Of a stretch of DNA of 64,000 nucleotides, positions 1 through 12,102 are shown piece after piece (position 1 is the stretch's first letter; each line of letters starts with the position of its first letter). The notes below the pieces were generated by a model. The model worked only from the letters and a program-made list of their open reading frames with translations, had not been told where the DNA came from and did not search any database. The stretch comes from Scilla litardierei (taxonomy: Eukaryota > Streptophyta > Magnoliopsida > Asparagales > Asparagaceae). The stretch is from assembly GCA_030789695.1 (NCBI GenBank), contig CM061136.1, positions 136,970,448-137,034,447 of the forward strand, written 5' to 3'. The position numbers and the translations under genes were made by a program.

Positions 1-286
1 TAGATAAATGTTAAGAGAGACCATAGTCATCTAAGATAAGTCATCATCAGGCTAAAAATCTATAAAATGAAAAATACATTAATTACATAAAAACCGTAGA
101 TATGAGTAATTTGAAGCATGACTTCGTCTTGATTTGAGAAGCTTTTGTGTATAAGGCTTTATCAAAATATTATGTTATTGATCTGGATCTGAAGCGAGTA
201 TCTGCACAGAAAGAGTTAGTAACAATAATATGTTAGTCACATCAAAACCATATGGAATAGAGATATAGAATTATGGAATTCCAACA
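1..286 (-). repeat. Partial 3' LTR cut by the window edge
   Basis: On the minus strand a sequence beginning TGTTGGAATTCC follows directly after a Sirevirus-like purine tract. That is the expected start of a 3' LTR. The remainder runs off the left end of the window. No matching copy was found inside the window. Confidence 0.5.
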
Positions 287-300
287 TTCCCACCTTTTGA
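287..300 (-). promoter_or_regulatory. Polypurine tract of the minus-strand Sirevirus
   Basis: Minus strand reads CACATCAAAAGGTGGGAA, immediately followed by TGTTGG. It resembles the Sirevirus plus-strand primer, which is preceded by TTTGTCATCA-like sequence. Two further tracts on the minus strand, near 352-361 (AGGGGGAGTA) and 391-400 (TAAAGGGGAG), repeat the motif upstream. Confidence 0.55.
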
Positions 301-1191
301 TGTGACAAACTTAATCAATATAAATGTAACATATTAAGAATCGTGCATATTACTCCCCCTGAATAGATGCCTAAGATAGTTATTGTATTTCTCCCCTTTA
401 GTCATCCATAAAAAGTGGAAAACAAAACGAGCCGATCAGGAAAAAACAGTTAGCAAGCTAACAGAAAATAATGTACATAAAACTGACAACCAAGGAAATA
501 AGCTAGCTAACAAAATACATTGATCAAATAAACAAACCATTATATTAATACATTGTGGCTACAACAAAGGAGTTAGGAACCATTACAGCAAGAAGGAAAC
601 ATGCATTAAACTAACCACCAACGACAACTAAAAAATTCTGGGACCATCAGACAAAATATACATTAAGGTAACCAAACCGACCAACCAAAAAATGCAAACT
701 TAAAAAGACAAAACATCATAAACTTCCAAACATCAAACCTACCATGACTAAGTCAACTGCCAGATGAGAACCAACCAAATCAAACAACAGTAATTGGGAC
801 CATTGGAGTGCCATCAGAAACATGCAAAACAAACATTTTAACAACGACGAGAGGGAGTGCCGCGGCCAGGGGAAGTGGGGCGAGGTGTATTGCGATGAGG
901 TGACATATTGAGGGAATCAAAAAGAGAGAATATATGGGCGTGTGAAAATTGAATCTGGCCATGAAGCTGAGCATGGGTTTGCAAGGTAGAATCATTGGAA
1001 CTGAGTTTGGACGCCTGCAAAACCATCATGAACTTATCATGAACCGCCTGCTAAATATCAGAGGTGAGACGATGAAGCAGAGAAGAATTGCACTGCCGAG
1101 AAGAAGAGACATGCTCGCAACTGACGCATACTTTCTTGCGGCGATGACGACCTGAAGAACTTGGAGTGGCCGATGCAGGGGTTGCGGCCAG
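301..1191 (-). other. Non-coding 3' region of the minus-strand Sirevirus
   Basis: AT-rich sequence between the accessory ORF remnant and the purine tract. It contains two extra purine-tract-like motifs and no supportable reading frame. The small open frames at 780-1223 have no recognisable domains. Confidence 0.4.
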
Positions 1192-2072
1192 CTAAGTGTT
1201 GTCTTCCGCAGCAGCATCATCATCAGAGGGAGAATCCGGGGCAGTAAGCTTCATGCTAGCAAGGGTGGAAGAATCGAATTCGTTAGGGTTCAGAACAAGA
1301 ATGTCGTCTTGCGTATCAATCTGATAGTGGCACAGAATCAGAGTGATGAGGCAAGGAAAGAAGAAGTGGTGTGTAATAGACTTGGAAAGATGATGATGAA
1401 GAATTGCCGCCAAGTAGATCTGAAAGCCAACCATGACAGCATACAAGCACTTGTGCAGACGAGTGCGCATGTAGTTACGAGAACCAGACTTGGGGACACG
1501 GTTGTAGACGCATATTTTAATAAGAAGATGGGGAGTCGGATGAAGGTGACTGACGCTCATTTTGGGCGAAAAGTTGTGGCCAATTTAAAGAGGATAACTG
1601 AATAGTTCATCATAAACTCGAGGTCTTCATCGTTGGAGGAGGGAAGATTAATGATGTCGACTAGGGAGTGACAGTTTAAGACAATGGGGATGCCTTTGAC
1701 TTGAGAGAAAACAGTGAGATCACAATGATTGATCTAAGAAGTGAGGTAGGAATAAAACTCACGAACCAAAAGTGGGTAGTAAGGGACCTTCGTGTAAGCA
1801 TTCCAAAGGGTTGCAAGCCCAACGGCAGAGAGGAGATTGAAGATATCAAAGGAGAAAAGATAAGGGTAATTGATGTGGCGTTCGGGGATAATGGTGATGT
1901 GTTCGAACGAGTGAAATTTGGCTTTGCAATTAGGAGTGCAAAAGCGAGAGGAGAAGTCCGGAGTAGTGAAGTGAGAGAAGGAGGCCATGGCATGGAGGTT
2001 TGGCCTTGGAGAAGAAGAATGGGTTGTGAAAAATGGGTTGAAGTGAATAGGAACAGATGTGGCTTTAAATAA
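1192..2072 (-). pseudogene. Broken post-pol accessory ORF, copy B
   Basis: This is a remnant of the same protein as the intact accessory ORF at 20217-21836. The reading starts near 1988-2072 and passes through several stops and frame changes. Matching pieces in order: YPLLVREFYSYLTS against YPRLVKLFYAN, a middle stretch at about 1567-1690, VPKSGSRNYMRTRLHKCLYA against LPKYGSSSLPSQPFLKLIYA, and FFPCLITLILCHY against PYPCLLTLVFRHF. The C-terminus is acidic (SPSDDDAAAEDN). It lies downstream of pol after a spacer of about 0.8 kb, the same order as in the young element. The family looks like the 'putative plant transposon protein' domain found in many plant retroelements. The function is unknown. 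Confidence 0.6.
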
Positions 2073-2853
2073 TAAAAGAAAAAATAGTTGTAGAAAACTG
2101 AATGGGTGTGATGGGAGAGGAAGTTAGAAACTGAATATTAAATCAAATAGGTATTTAGAAACTGAATGTTGAAGAAAACTGTCCGAGAATGTCGAATGTC
2201 GGAGAAACCGATCAGAAGCAGTTTGAAGAAGAACTGAAGCAACAGAAAAATTGGTCGACCAACGGAGAACAGCTAGCTGGCTAAAAAATAATGTGAAGGC
2301 AAAAAGAATCACCTGAGCCGCGTGAAAGGATAAGAAGAGAAGTGTTTTTTTTAAAAAAATTATTAATTCGAATGGCGGTGAAAAGAGAAAACAAGGGGTG
2401 AAAGGACAAAGTGGTTGAACATGATGATGGTTGGTGTTTCAAGGGAAGAAGAAAGTGACACGTGGCACTTAGGGAAGACCAACCATAAAGTAAAGTTGAA
2501 AACTCTACCAACCCTCATCATAAAACCAACAGGTGCTTTCAAAATCCAAATTAAAAAATTAAAAAAAATTAAAAAATCAAAACCGACAGAAAAGATATGT
2601 GGGTGGTTGAATGGTACGGTTTCCAAGAATAAAACCATACTTCATAATAACTGCCAAAAAATAATCACTTTTCAAAATAGGAAAAGATTCTAGATAGATA
2701 AAAATCTAATAAGACAAAAAATCAGATATAACTGAAATGGCAAAAGAGATGTATAAAAATTAGTCGACCAGCCAATTTGGGCAGTCGGCTAATTCCAAAT
2801 AATTGCCGATAAATAAGAAAAAATCTTATAAAAAACAAAACAAATTACCATGT
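2073..2853 (-). other. Spacer between pol and accessory ORF, copy B
   Basis: Non-coding, A-rich on the plus strand. It is a close duplicate of 4982-5769, with the same motifs in the same order (for example GGTCGACCAAC near 2255 and GATTCTAGATAGATAAAA near 2686). The short open frames here are not conserved between the two copies. Confidence 0.6.
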
Positions 2854-4632
2854 TTATATTTCAAATTCAGATTTACTGATGATGCCTAAATCTCTTCTAA
2901 GTTTGATGAAAGAATCCTCTTTCAAAGGCTTAGTTAAGATATCTGCAATTTGATGTTCAGTAGAAATGAGTTTTAATATAATATCACCTTTTGAACATGG
3001 TCATCAAAAAATGGTGACGAATGTCAATATGTTTTGTTCGAGAACGGTGAACATGATTTTTAGATAGGTTAATTACACATGTGTTATCACACATAATGAG
3101 ACATGTGAAACACTGAATGTCATAATATGATATAGTTTGTTTCATCCATATAAAATATGAGCACACGATAAACCAGCGGCAATATATCTGCGTCTGTGGT
3201 AAATGAAACAGAAGTTTGCCTTTTGCTAAACCATGAGACCAAAGCATGTCCAAGAAAATGACACGTGCCACTAGTGCTCTTTCTGTCAGATTTACAGCCA
3301 TCAAAATCTGCATCACTATATGATAATAAATTATATGTGCTAGTTTTCGGGTAAAATAAACCAACATCAGAAGTATGTTTAATATATCTAATTATTCTTT
3401 TCACGGAAGTAAGATGAGAAACCTTAGGATCTTCCTGAAAACGAGCACATAGAAAGACAGAAAACATGATGTCTGGTCTACTAGCCGTAAGATATAGTAA
3501 AGAACCAATCATACCTCTATAAAGACATTGATCTATACTCTTACCATTTAGATCCTTGTCAAGGGATGTAGATGTACTCATTGGAGTACGTTTTTCTGCA
3601 GAATTCTCTAGTCCAAAACGATTGATATGTTCTTTTGAATATTTGCGTTGGTGGATGAATATACCTTCCTTCATTCGTTTGATTTGAAGACCAATGAAGT
3701 AGTAGAGCCAAATATAAGTTCACCCATGTGACTCATTTCAAATTCCTTCTGCATAATATTAGAAAAATCTTGACAAAGAGATTCGTTGTAGAACCAAATA
3801 TAATGTCTTCAACTTATATTTGAATAACAATAATGTCAGAATCTATATTTTTAACAAAAAGCGTAAAATCAATCTTACCAATTGAATAACCTGACTTCAA
3901 TAGAAAACGTCTTTCATACAAAACACAAGGTGCTTGCTTAAGACCATATAAAGCCTTCTTTAATTTAAAAACATGGTTATCCAATGTTTCATGATGGAAT
4001 CCTGGTGGTTGTTCAACATAGATGTATTCTTTAAGAAATCCATTGAGAAAAGCACGTTTGACATCCATCTGAAATAACTTAAAACCTCTATAACATGCAA
4101 AAGATAATAACATCCTAATAGATTCAAGACGAGCAACTGGTGCATATGTTTCATCATAATCAATACCTTCTTCTTGATTATAATCTTGTGCGACCAATCG
4201 TGCCTTGTTTCTAATTACCTGTCCAGATTCATCCAACTTATTTTTGAATACCCATTTGGTGCCAATAACTGGATGATCTGATTGTCTGGATACTAATTCC
4301 CAAACATTGTTTCTTTGAAATTGATTGAGTTCCTCCTGCATAGCAATAATCCATGAACTGTCTTCACATGCTTAGTTAATGTTCTTTGGTTCAATGGATG
4401 GGATAAATGCGTAATGTGCCATTTGCTCTATTTGACCACGAGTTCTCACACCATCTGATATATCTCCAATTATCAAGTCTGGTGGATGATTGCGAACTTG
4501 TGTATATGCCTTAGGAAGATCTGCATTATATGAAATAGACTTAACAGACGGTTCAGTAATACCATCATCAAGTTGAATATTGTTAAATGAATCAGATAAA
4601 GGTAATAAATCCACACTATCATTCCAAAGGTA
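2854..4632 (-). pseudogene. Copia pol remnant (RT and RNase H), copy B
   Basis: Minus-strand copia pol. The RT begins in the 4341-3814 frame with VIGTKWVFKNK, then FQMDVKRAFLNG and ALYGLKQAP. The region around 3674-2984 carries the RT C-terminus (SRPDIMF) and RNase H (SYSDADFDGC, KSDRKSTSGTCHFLG). It ends at a stop at 2854-2856. The catalytic Y-V-D-D box near 3805-3815 reads stop-V-E-D, and further frameshifts separate the pieces, so it is dead. Upstream (4614-4372) is the variable region before the RT. At about 4632 it is abruptly joined to an accessory ORF piece that normally lies downstream of pol. Confidence 0.8.
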
Positions 4633-4981
4633 ATAACAGTGAGATCGCCATGATCGATCTGTGAAGTGAGGTTGGAATAGAACTCATGAACCAAAAGTGG
4701 GTAGTAAGGAACCTTGGTGTAAGCATTCCAAAGGGTTGTGAACCCAACGACAATGAGGAGATTGAAGATATCATAGGATAAAAGAGAAGGGTAATTGATG
4801 TGGTGTTCGGGGATAATGGTGATGTGTTTGAACGAGTGAAATTTGGCTTCGCATTCAAGAGTGCGAAAACAAGAGGAGAAGCCAAGAGTAGTGAAGCGAG
4901 AGGAGGAGACCATGGCGTGGAGGTTCGGCCCTGGAGAAGAAGAATGGGTTGTGAAAAATGGGTTGAAGTGAATAGGAACAT
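4633..4981 (-). pseudogene. Truncated accessory ORF, copy A
   Basis: N-terminal third of the post-pol accessory protein. The frame at 4913 onward reads through KFHSFKHITIIPEHHINYP and YPLLVHEFYSNLTSQIDHG. It duplicates 1693-2072, starting from the same 'ACAGTGAGATC' point, and is fused at about 4632 to pol copy B. The remainder of the protein is missing. Together with 4982-6078 it forms a duplicate of 1693 to about 3170. Confidence 0.55.
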
Positions 4982-5769
4982 ATGTGGCTTTAAATAATAA
5001 AAGAAAAAACAGTTGTAGAAAACTGAATGGGTGTGATGGGAGAGGATTAGAAACTGGATATTAAATCAAACGGGGTTTTAGAAACTTAATGTTGAAGAAA
5101 ACTGTCCGAGAATGTCGAATGTGAGAGAAACCGATCATAAGCAGTTTGAAAAAGAACTGAAGCAACAGAAAAATTGGTTGACCAACAGAGAACAGCTAAC
5201 TGGCCAAAAAATAATTTGAAGGAAAAAAGAATCACCTGAGCCACGTGAAAGGATAAGAAGAGATGTGTTTTTAAAAAATGATTAATTCGAATGGCAGGTG
5301 AAAAGTACAGATAATGGGTGAAAGGACAAAGTGGTTGAAAATGATGGTGGTTGGTGTTTCAAAGGAAGAAGAAAGTGACTCATGGCACTTAGGGAAGACC
5401 AACCATAAAGTAAAGTTGAAAACTCCACCAACCCTCATCATAAAACCAACGTGTGCTTTCAATATCCAAATTAAAAATTAAAAAAATCTAAAAAATCAAA
5501 ACCGAATGAAAAGTGATGTGGGTGGTTGAATGGTATGGTTTCCAAGAATGAAACCATACTTGATAATACCTGGCAAAAAAATCAGTTTTCAAAATAGGAA
5601 AAGATTCTAGATAGATAAAAATCTAATAAGACAAAAAATTAGATATAACTGAAATGGCAAAAGAGATGTATAAAAATTAGTTGACCAGCCAATTTGGGTA
5701 GTCGGCTAATTCCAAATAATTGCCGAAAATAAGAAAAAAATCTTATAAAAACAAAACAAAATAACGTGT
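4982..5769 (-). other. Spacer between pol and accessory ORF, copy A
   Basis: Non-coding sequence duplicating 2073-2853 with scattered substitutions and small indels. It separates the RNase H end at 5770 from the accessory ORF start. Confidence 0.6.
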
Positions 5770-6078
5770 TTATATTTCAAATTCCGATTCATTAATGATG
5801 CCTAAATAGCTTCTAAGTTCGAAGAAAGAATCCTCTTTTAAAGGCTTAATAAAGATATCAGCAATCTCATGTTCAGTAGAAATGAATTTTAATATAATAT
5901 CACCTTTTTGAAGATGGTCATCCAAAAAATGGTGACGACTGTCAACATGTTTTGTTCGAGAATGGTGAACAAGATTTTTAGATAGGTTAATTGCACTTAT
6001 GTTATCCACATGACATGCGGAACAGTGAATGACATAGTCTGATATAGTTTGTTTCATCCATAAAATCTGAGTACACGC
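5770..6078 (-). pseudogene. C-terminal RNase H of copia pol, copy A
   Basis: The minus-strand frame reads NLSKNLVHHSRTKHVDSRHH, then IADIFIKPLKEDSF, and ends ...NESEFEI before the stop, the usual copia RNase H end. The frame is cut at 6078 by the LARD-like element. Its upstream half is at 29599-29875 and the frame resumes there. TSD copy CACGC is 6074-6078. Confidence 0.85.
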
Positions 6079-7263
6079 TGTAACGACCCGGTCTCCGGGA
6101 TTCCCGATAAGTACGAATCTGTATCATGTATTCCCGAAGAGGCGAGTGTTACGTAGAAAGAAAGAAAAGAAGAGAGTAGGAAGAACACCGCAAGTACTAC
6201 GCACATGCTGGGAAGTACAAGTAAAACTCCATCAAAGATAAAAACACTGAGAAAATAACAAAAGTACAATATTACATTTTATTGATACATTGATACATCT
6301 TATACATACACCAACATCTTCATATTCACAACTCTAAGTACAAAGGTCCACCCGAAAATGAAATACCAAAGGTACAAGTCTCTCATCATACCCCTCATCA
6401 CCCAATACCACAACTGATCACCAACTCCAAAGCTCCAGCCGCTATCTCCAACCTCCAACTCACATGAACTGAAAGTCAACAGGGGCACGTCAACGCGTGA
6501 CCCAGTAGAAACTCCTAACACTCTAGTAGAGCCCAGTTTTAGAACTGGTTTACCTACATAGGGGAGGGTAGTCTAACAAGTAAGGTTCATGGTGCATAAA
6601 AGTGATCACATTCCAACATGCGAACTTAGTTATAAGGACTTGCAAAACATGCATATGAAACCATATTATGAAATGCGGATATTGAAAGGAAGCATAAGAA
6701 CATGTTACCATGGGATAGCAACATTAAAGTAAACAAAAGTAAGGAGACATGAGATAACAACATTTATAAATTAAAGACAATTACTATAAGTTGTTGATTC
6801 ACATATTTGAAACCCGTGTAAACCGTAGGACACTAAGGAGGCGGACTTCACCCAGGGTGGGTGAAAAAGTGGTACCCCAACCAGCAACACGAGCACCGGA
6901 GGGGGCCTCTTGCAACTCCGTACCCGAACGGGGCAAGGTACTGGAGCGAGACCAGCTCGGTTTTTCTGTCGGACAAACGGAGAAAACCATCAATTACCGT
7001 CATGGTGCGACACGGGCACACCACCGGCCTCTCTAGCCCTCTCCAACTCCCCTTCTGGGGCAACACATCAGGCGAGAAATCATAATTCATATGTACACTC
7101 CTTAACTCCTAAAGTTTACCCGTTTCCCCCTAACCCGTGTCACCCTCCTTTAGGAGGACTGATACATTCCTCATTCTCACTCTCAGTTTTTAAGATGTTA
7201 CTTCGTTTGTCAACGAATCATCTAGCGGTCTTGAATACCGCTTTTAACCAACTTTTAACAAAT

Positions 7264-7290
7264 ATCATCATCATCATCATCATCATCATC
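7264..7290 (+). repeat. (ATC)9 microsatellite in LTR
   Basis: Nine ATC units. The matching position in the other LTR (27842-27880) has thirteen, accounting for almost all of the length difference between the two LTRs. Confidence 0.95.
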
Positions 7291-8965
7291 TCAATTAAAG
7301 AATTCCATGGAATATCATCACAAACTCATCGTTATGAACATCTTAATGTGAGCACAAAAGCATAAATAAATTGAACTTAAACATTATTGACATAACGAAT
7401 ATTTCATGAACCATCTGCATAATTACATGTATCAAGAGCATGTCATTGAGAACATGATTAGCACAAACAAACTTAACTTCAAACAAAACTACACATTGAT
7501 AAGTACTAAGCAAAATTAGCATATGAACCTGTCAAAACTGTTACAGCAGAAATAATATCACTTTTAGCCTATCTACAGTCAGAATTTGTCTCTGGTCCCT
7601 TTACGAAAGTTGTAGATATGGGTGTTTTGCATTGCCATACCAAATTTCATAAAATAATATGATATGAATGATTTAGTGTGATCAGTTTAGTAACAAATGA
7701 CAATTACTAAAAAAACAGAAACATTGCATCAACTTCATCAGTGTTTTTCTCCCATTTACAAGCAGATATGGGTGAGATACAAAATTGGGTATTGTGCATC
7801 TTGAAGAGTAGTTGTCCAAAATGTCCTAGAACATCTAATTTCAATAAGAATTGTGGCCGAAATCTTGGTTTTAATACAAAGTGTCAAAACTGCCAGAAAT
7901 TGGACAAGTTGTAGAAGAAGTCCTATTTCTCCTTCATTTTGAATTGAACATATATCATATGTTCTATGATGTTGGGGTAGGACTTCGAGATCTACATGAA
8001 TATTTTTTTTTCAGATTTTTATTTTATCTAAGTTGGGAGATATTCTCAGTTTAACAGAGAATAAAAATACTGGAATTTCAGAACAGTTTTGATTGAAACA
8101 CCAGTTTGCATATCCGAATTTTTATAAAATCATACGGCTAGAATTTGGGAAAATGATCAAAATGAAAGTTGTTCATAACAATGAGATACCCAACCTATAA
8201 AATTTCCAAAGCATTCCCATTAGCCAATTAACCCCGGGACTTAGTCACAGTTTCAGTTTTTCTGGATCAAATTTCAGCATGAAAAAGTTAACTCAATTCT
8301 CCTTGTCCTAAAACTAAATTCTACCTAGGTGAAAGGAATTTCTACCTCCAAAGTCCTCCAAAATTTCTTTGGCCCTTCTTAGTCCTTGAAGAATTCTTGG
8401 GCCTCCTTCTTCAATCTCCTATCTTCAAGCTCCAAATGGTTTCTAAAGATGGATTTGGGATGATTTTTGAGGTGAATTTTGATGGAGGAATGATGAGGAA
8501 AGAGAGGGGTGCTTGGCAGAGTTCTTGGTGGAGAGAAAAGTGAAGCAAATGAGTGAAAGAGGGGGAGACAAAATTTTGGCCAGAATTGGGAAGGAGAGGG
8601 AGAGTGAGAGAATATGAGATTTTCTTGTTTTTTTTGTTTTTCTTTGCCTAGATTTTAGGTCTCCCTAAAACCCTCTCATCCTTTCATTTATTCAAAGTCT
8701 AAGTGCTTGTATCTGAATTTAATATAATATAATATATGTTTGGTGGATTTTCGCCTCTTGTGTGGTTTTCGTCTCCGTAGATTTCATTTTCGATCGAATC
8801 GTCGCATTTTCTCGTTTCTTCCTTAGGATCGTCGATTTCGAAGGGTGTCACTCGTGACGGACTTCATAACGGTCGTATCTAACTAATAGATCAAGCCTAG
8901 GAGTCTTAGGAATCGATCCCGGGGCCCCGCGCTCCGTGTCGGTACTTTTGGTGCTCATTAGCCGG

Positions 8966-9380
8966 TGTAAGAAGGGCCACCGACCGACTAGATGACGATC
9001 CAGTCGGTCGGCAATCCTTCTTGGACCGACTAGTTAGCTTTCTAAATTTCTCAGGAGTTACTGTTTATCGTTAGTCAGTCTAAGAACGTTGGTTGACCGA
9101 CTAGGTTGCAAACTAGTCGGTCGGCAATGCTTCTTTAACCGACTAACTCATCATCTTATTTTTGTATCAGCTACTGTTTACTCTTAGTCGGTCTAAGAAC
9201 GTTCATCGACCGACTAGATGCTAAACTAGTCGGTCAGTATTTGTTCATGGACCGACTAACTCTAGAATCCTATTTTCGTTCAGGAGTTACTGTTTGCACT
9301 TAGTCGGTCTGCGTTGGTCGACCGACCGACTAGTTGCCAAACTAGTCGGTCAGTGATTGCTCTTTGACCGACTAACTAGT
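8966..9380. repeat. Hairpin array, four units (solo LTR)
   Basis: Four inverted repeats of the form GACCGACTAG-N-CTAGTCGGTC, centred near 8996, 9110, 9222 and 9336, so spaced about 113 bp. Each is flanked by a half-site pair: TTAGTCGGTCTAAGAACG before and TTGGACCGACTAAC after, with drift. The array ends about 40 bp before the TATA box. Confidence 0.85.
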
Positions 9381-9418
9381 GTTAAAACCCTAATTTCTGG
9401 GCAGCCGCCAGCCCATCC

Positions 9419-9426
9419 TATTTAAA
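9419..9426 (+). promoter_or_regulatory. TATA box of the solo LTR
   Basis: TATTTAAA follows the hairpin array and precedes a long CT/CA-rich leader (CCAAAACCCTAA-type sequence), the usual layout at the U3/R boundary of a plant LTR. Confidence 0.5.
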
Positions 9427-10637
9427 CCCAACCCAAACGTTTTCTTCTTCTCCAACACGACCCAAAACCCTAAAATCTTCCCCCTTCAGCCCCCATCTTC
9501 CTCCAAGATCCATTTCTCCATTCCAAGCCCTAAATCCATCATCCAAACCATCCATTCACTCCATCTACCTCTCATCTTCCCTAAAATCTCACCAAAACCC
9601 ATCAAAATCCCCAAATCCCCCCAAACCCTAATTCTCCCAAACTTCTCCAATCTCTTCCAGATCTGATCCTAGGGTTCCCCGGAGTGTTTCTTCCGTCTCC
9701 TCTTGGTAAGAAATCGATCTACCGTTGTTTTCATAATCTATTTATAATTTTATGAAAACCCTAATTAATTTCATGTGTTTGGTGTTTGTTTCCCCCATAA
9801 CAGCGATTTCCCCGTAGATTAGCATCCGTGTGACGAAGTGGTCGTCATCCCCGGTGTTAGGCAAGTGAAACTTGCCACTTAGGGTTTATGCCATGTTTTA
9901 GGCCATTTGCTTGTTGCAGGCGTAAAAGAGGCTAGGCGACGAAATGATACTCGCCTAGGCGCAAATTGGGGAACTAGCTTGACAACGAAGCTAGTTCCGA
10001 CATTTAGCATGTTGCACAATTTCCATGTCATGTTTACTTTCAATTAACGGTACGCGAATATGTTCATGTCATTGCATTTCGCCTGTCACGTTTAATTTAA
10101 TTAACGGTACGCAAATAAATTGTCTTGTCCTCGCATTCTTTAGGTGTTGCTGTGATTGCGTAGCTTTGCTACGATACTTGTGTTCCTGGCTCGTGACCAG
10201 AAGCGAGCATAATGAGTTGCTAACCCCAACGCTCGAAATGTATTGAATTGTGAACTAAGAATGCGAGCTCAATGTGCGGGGCAACCCCAGGCTCACTAGC
10301 TGAGTTCCATGTGCGGGGACCCCAGGCTCCATATCGTGTGGGTATTGGGTAGTGTTTAGTGCCGATCGGTCTGAAATGTTATACCATTCAGCGAAGGGCG
10401 TAAACACCTACAAAATGTGAATTGATTGAATTGATAGTAGCTTGGCTACTCTTGTCTTGTCCCGATAAATTGTTCCCTTGTACAAATTGTCTTGCCATGT
10501 TTTAATTGTGCACTCATGTTATAACTGCCATGTCATGCATACTAAACTGCTAGGTTGCTAGTTGCCTTACTTTCAGTTTCCTTGCCCAAGTCTTTTAGAC
10601 TTGCTGACATGTGCCCCTTTACTCTTTTGGGTGACAC

Positions 10638-10745
10638 ATGTTAGATCCTGAGCCCGAGTACCTTGTTGAGGACGAGGTGTTTGCTGACGCCGAGCCCGAG
10701 CTTGTGTTTGACGGGGAGTACGTGGACACTGGGGACCAGTCCTAG
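10638..10745 (+). CDS. Small acidic ORF in the solo LTR, 35 aa
   Basis: An ATG-to-TAG frame of 35 residues, rich in Asp and Glu with repeated PEPE and EYV motifs (starts MLDPEPEYLVEDEV, ends EYVDTGDQS). It has regular GAG/GAC codon use unlike the surrounding sequence. No family is recognised. It could be the tail of a gag or pol frame captured in the LTR, or chance. The acidic bias and clean boundaries make it worth noting, but there is no direct evidence of translation. Confidence 0.3.
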   Translation: MLDPEPEYLVEDEVFADAEPELVFDGEYVDTGDQS

Positions 10746-11393
10746 TGTCTTCGTTGTGTTTTGCTTTTGTTAGACAGTTGTTTTGTTGGCGGTGCGTAGC
10801 ACCTATACTTTGTTGTTGTCGTTGCTCTTGTTGGCCTTGTTCTGGGCCTTTAGACTCTTTTCTTTTAGCCTGGTGGCTTTTCTGGATGTTGGACTTTTGT
10901 TGATGTTGGGCAATTTGTGAGATGTGGAATTTTATTTCTGTCTCGCCTTGTGTTATTATTGTTATTCTGTTGTGGTTACAGGGACCTGTTTATGTATTGT
11001 GGACGCTTATCGGGTTTGGGGCTTCACATCTCCACTCCCGTGCGGACCTTTTCACGTCTCGCCTCCATTTCAGGGAAGCGGGTCGTGACACTAAGCCATG
11101 TGTCTCCTTCTTAATTAGCAAGATGACACCTAATAAGCTAAGGTGTCATGGTAAAACAATTTTGGAATTTGTATTTTGCAAAAATAAAAATACATGTTGA
11201 AATACCATATACACCATAAATACAAGTATTCATCCAAATACTCCTATTTACTAAATTCAAAAGATGAGTTTAAAATCTTTTAAAAATAATTCCTACACCA
11301 AAATATTTAAAGAAAAAATACGAGGATACTCCCAATACGTATTTACGCCAAAATACGTATAAATACGCGTACATATGGAAACGGGGTATTACA

Positions 11394-12102
11394 TTCTACC
11401 CACCTTAAAAACAAAGTCCGCCCTCGGACTTTCCATGCTAAGGGTCTGACCGGAGATTGAATAGTCTAAGGGTCCCCCTTACCCACAAAATACAAACAAC
11501 ACTATATGTATACATGCACTATATCATAGATTAAACACACATATATATACACATTCCTATCCAAAGATATAGGTATACACACAAACAAATCATCACAACA
11601 CGTACATAGTACTATACATTCCACATTCATCCATATACACAATGTACTCACACATATATCTATATGGACATGAGAACACTCACATATATGTACATACTAA
11701 TATGTACACACATGCTAGTACACCTATGCATATGGATACATGTGTCAATGCCGTACATAGCAATATACATGTGTCAATGCCGTACATAGCAATAAGTAGA
11801 AATATATAGATACACCCAAGGCATTAATATACTCACCAATATTTATTCACTCAATACATGTGTACTCACATAAAGATACACACAAGTATATGTTCAAAGA
11901 CATATGCTATATCCTGGTTACATATACGTATATCTAAATACATACACCTCTATATGTAATCACACACTCCTTGTAAATATATATATATCTACATACATAC
12001 ATGTTCACACGATATTTAAACACACCATACTCATAAGTCACAGAGCTAGCATACTTACACATACACATACCTATGGGTATACCTAGATACATCAAAGTAT
12101 AG
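11394..12102 (-). other. Guanine-poor interior of the LARD-like element, left part
   Basis: Begins TTCTACCCACC, which on the minus strand is a purine tract (GGTGGGTAGAA) directly before TGTAATACCCC. The remainder is a TACACATATA-type sequence with very few guanines on the plus strand and no coding signal. It is interrupted at 12103 and continues at 24465. Confidence 0.7.

Larger units (their letters stand above)
8704..11090 (+). mobile_element. Solo LTR (2387 bp) nested in the left LTR
   Basis: Begins TGCTTGTATC and ends GGTCGTGACA. It is flanked by a 5-bp direct repeat CTAAG (8699-8703 and 11091-11095), and the homologous LTR near 29292-29296 has one uninterrupted copy of this site. TG...CA ends, the target duplication and the absence of internal coding point to a solo LTR. 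The plus orientation is inferred from the TATA box at 9419 and the CT-rich leader after it. It contains a four-unit hairpin array just upstream of the TATA box and a small acidic ORF near its 3' end. Family not identified; Ty3/gypsy is likely from the GGGTCGTGACA end. Confidence 0.85.
6079..11393 (-). repeat. Left (3') LTR of the LARD-like element, interrupted
   Basis: Segments 6079-8703 and 11096-11393 align end to end with 26657-29593. The gap is an independent insertion at 8704-11090 flanked by CTAAG. Several open frames at 6791-7365 appear in both LTR copies but show no domain and are not called genes. An (ATC)9 microsatellite lies at 7264-7290. Confidence 0.9.

Noticed and set aside
6791..7365. 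Overlapping open frames on both strands in the LARD LTR (also 27369-27955)
   Set aside because: They occur in both LTRs, several frames overlap in the same DNA, and one runs through the ATC microsatellite as poly-Ile. No domain.
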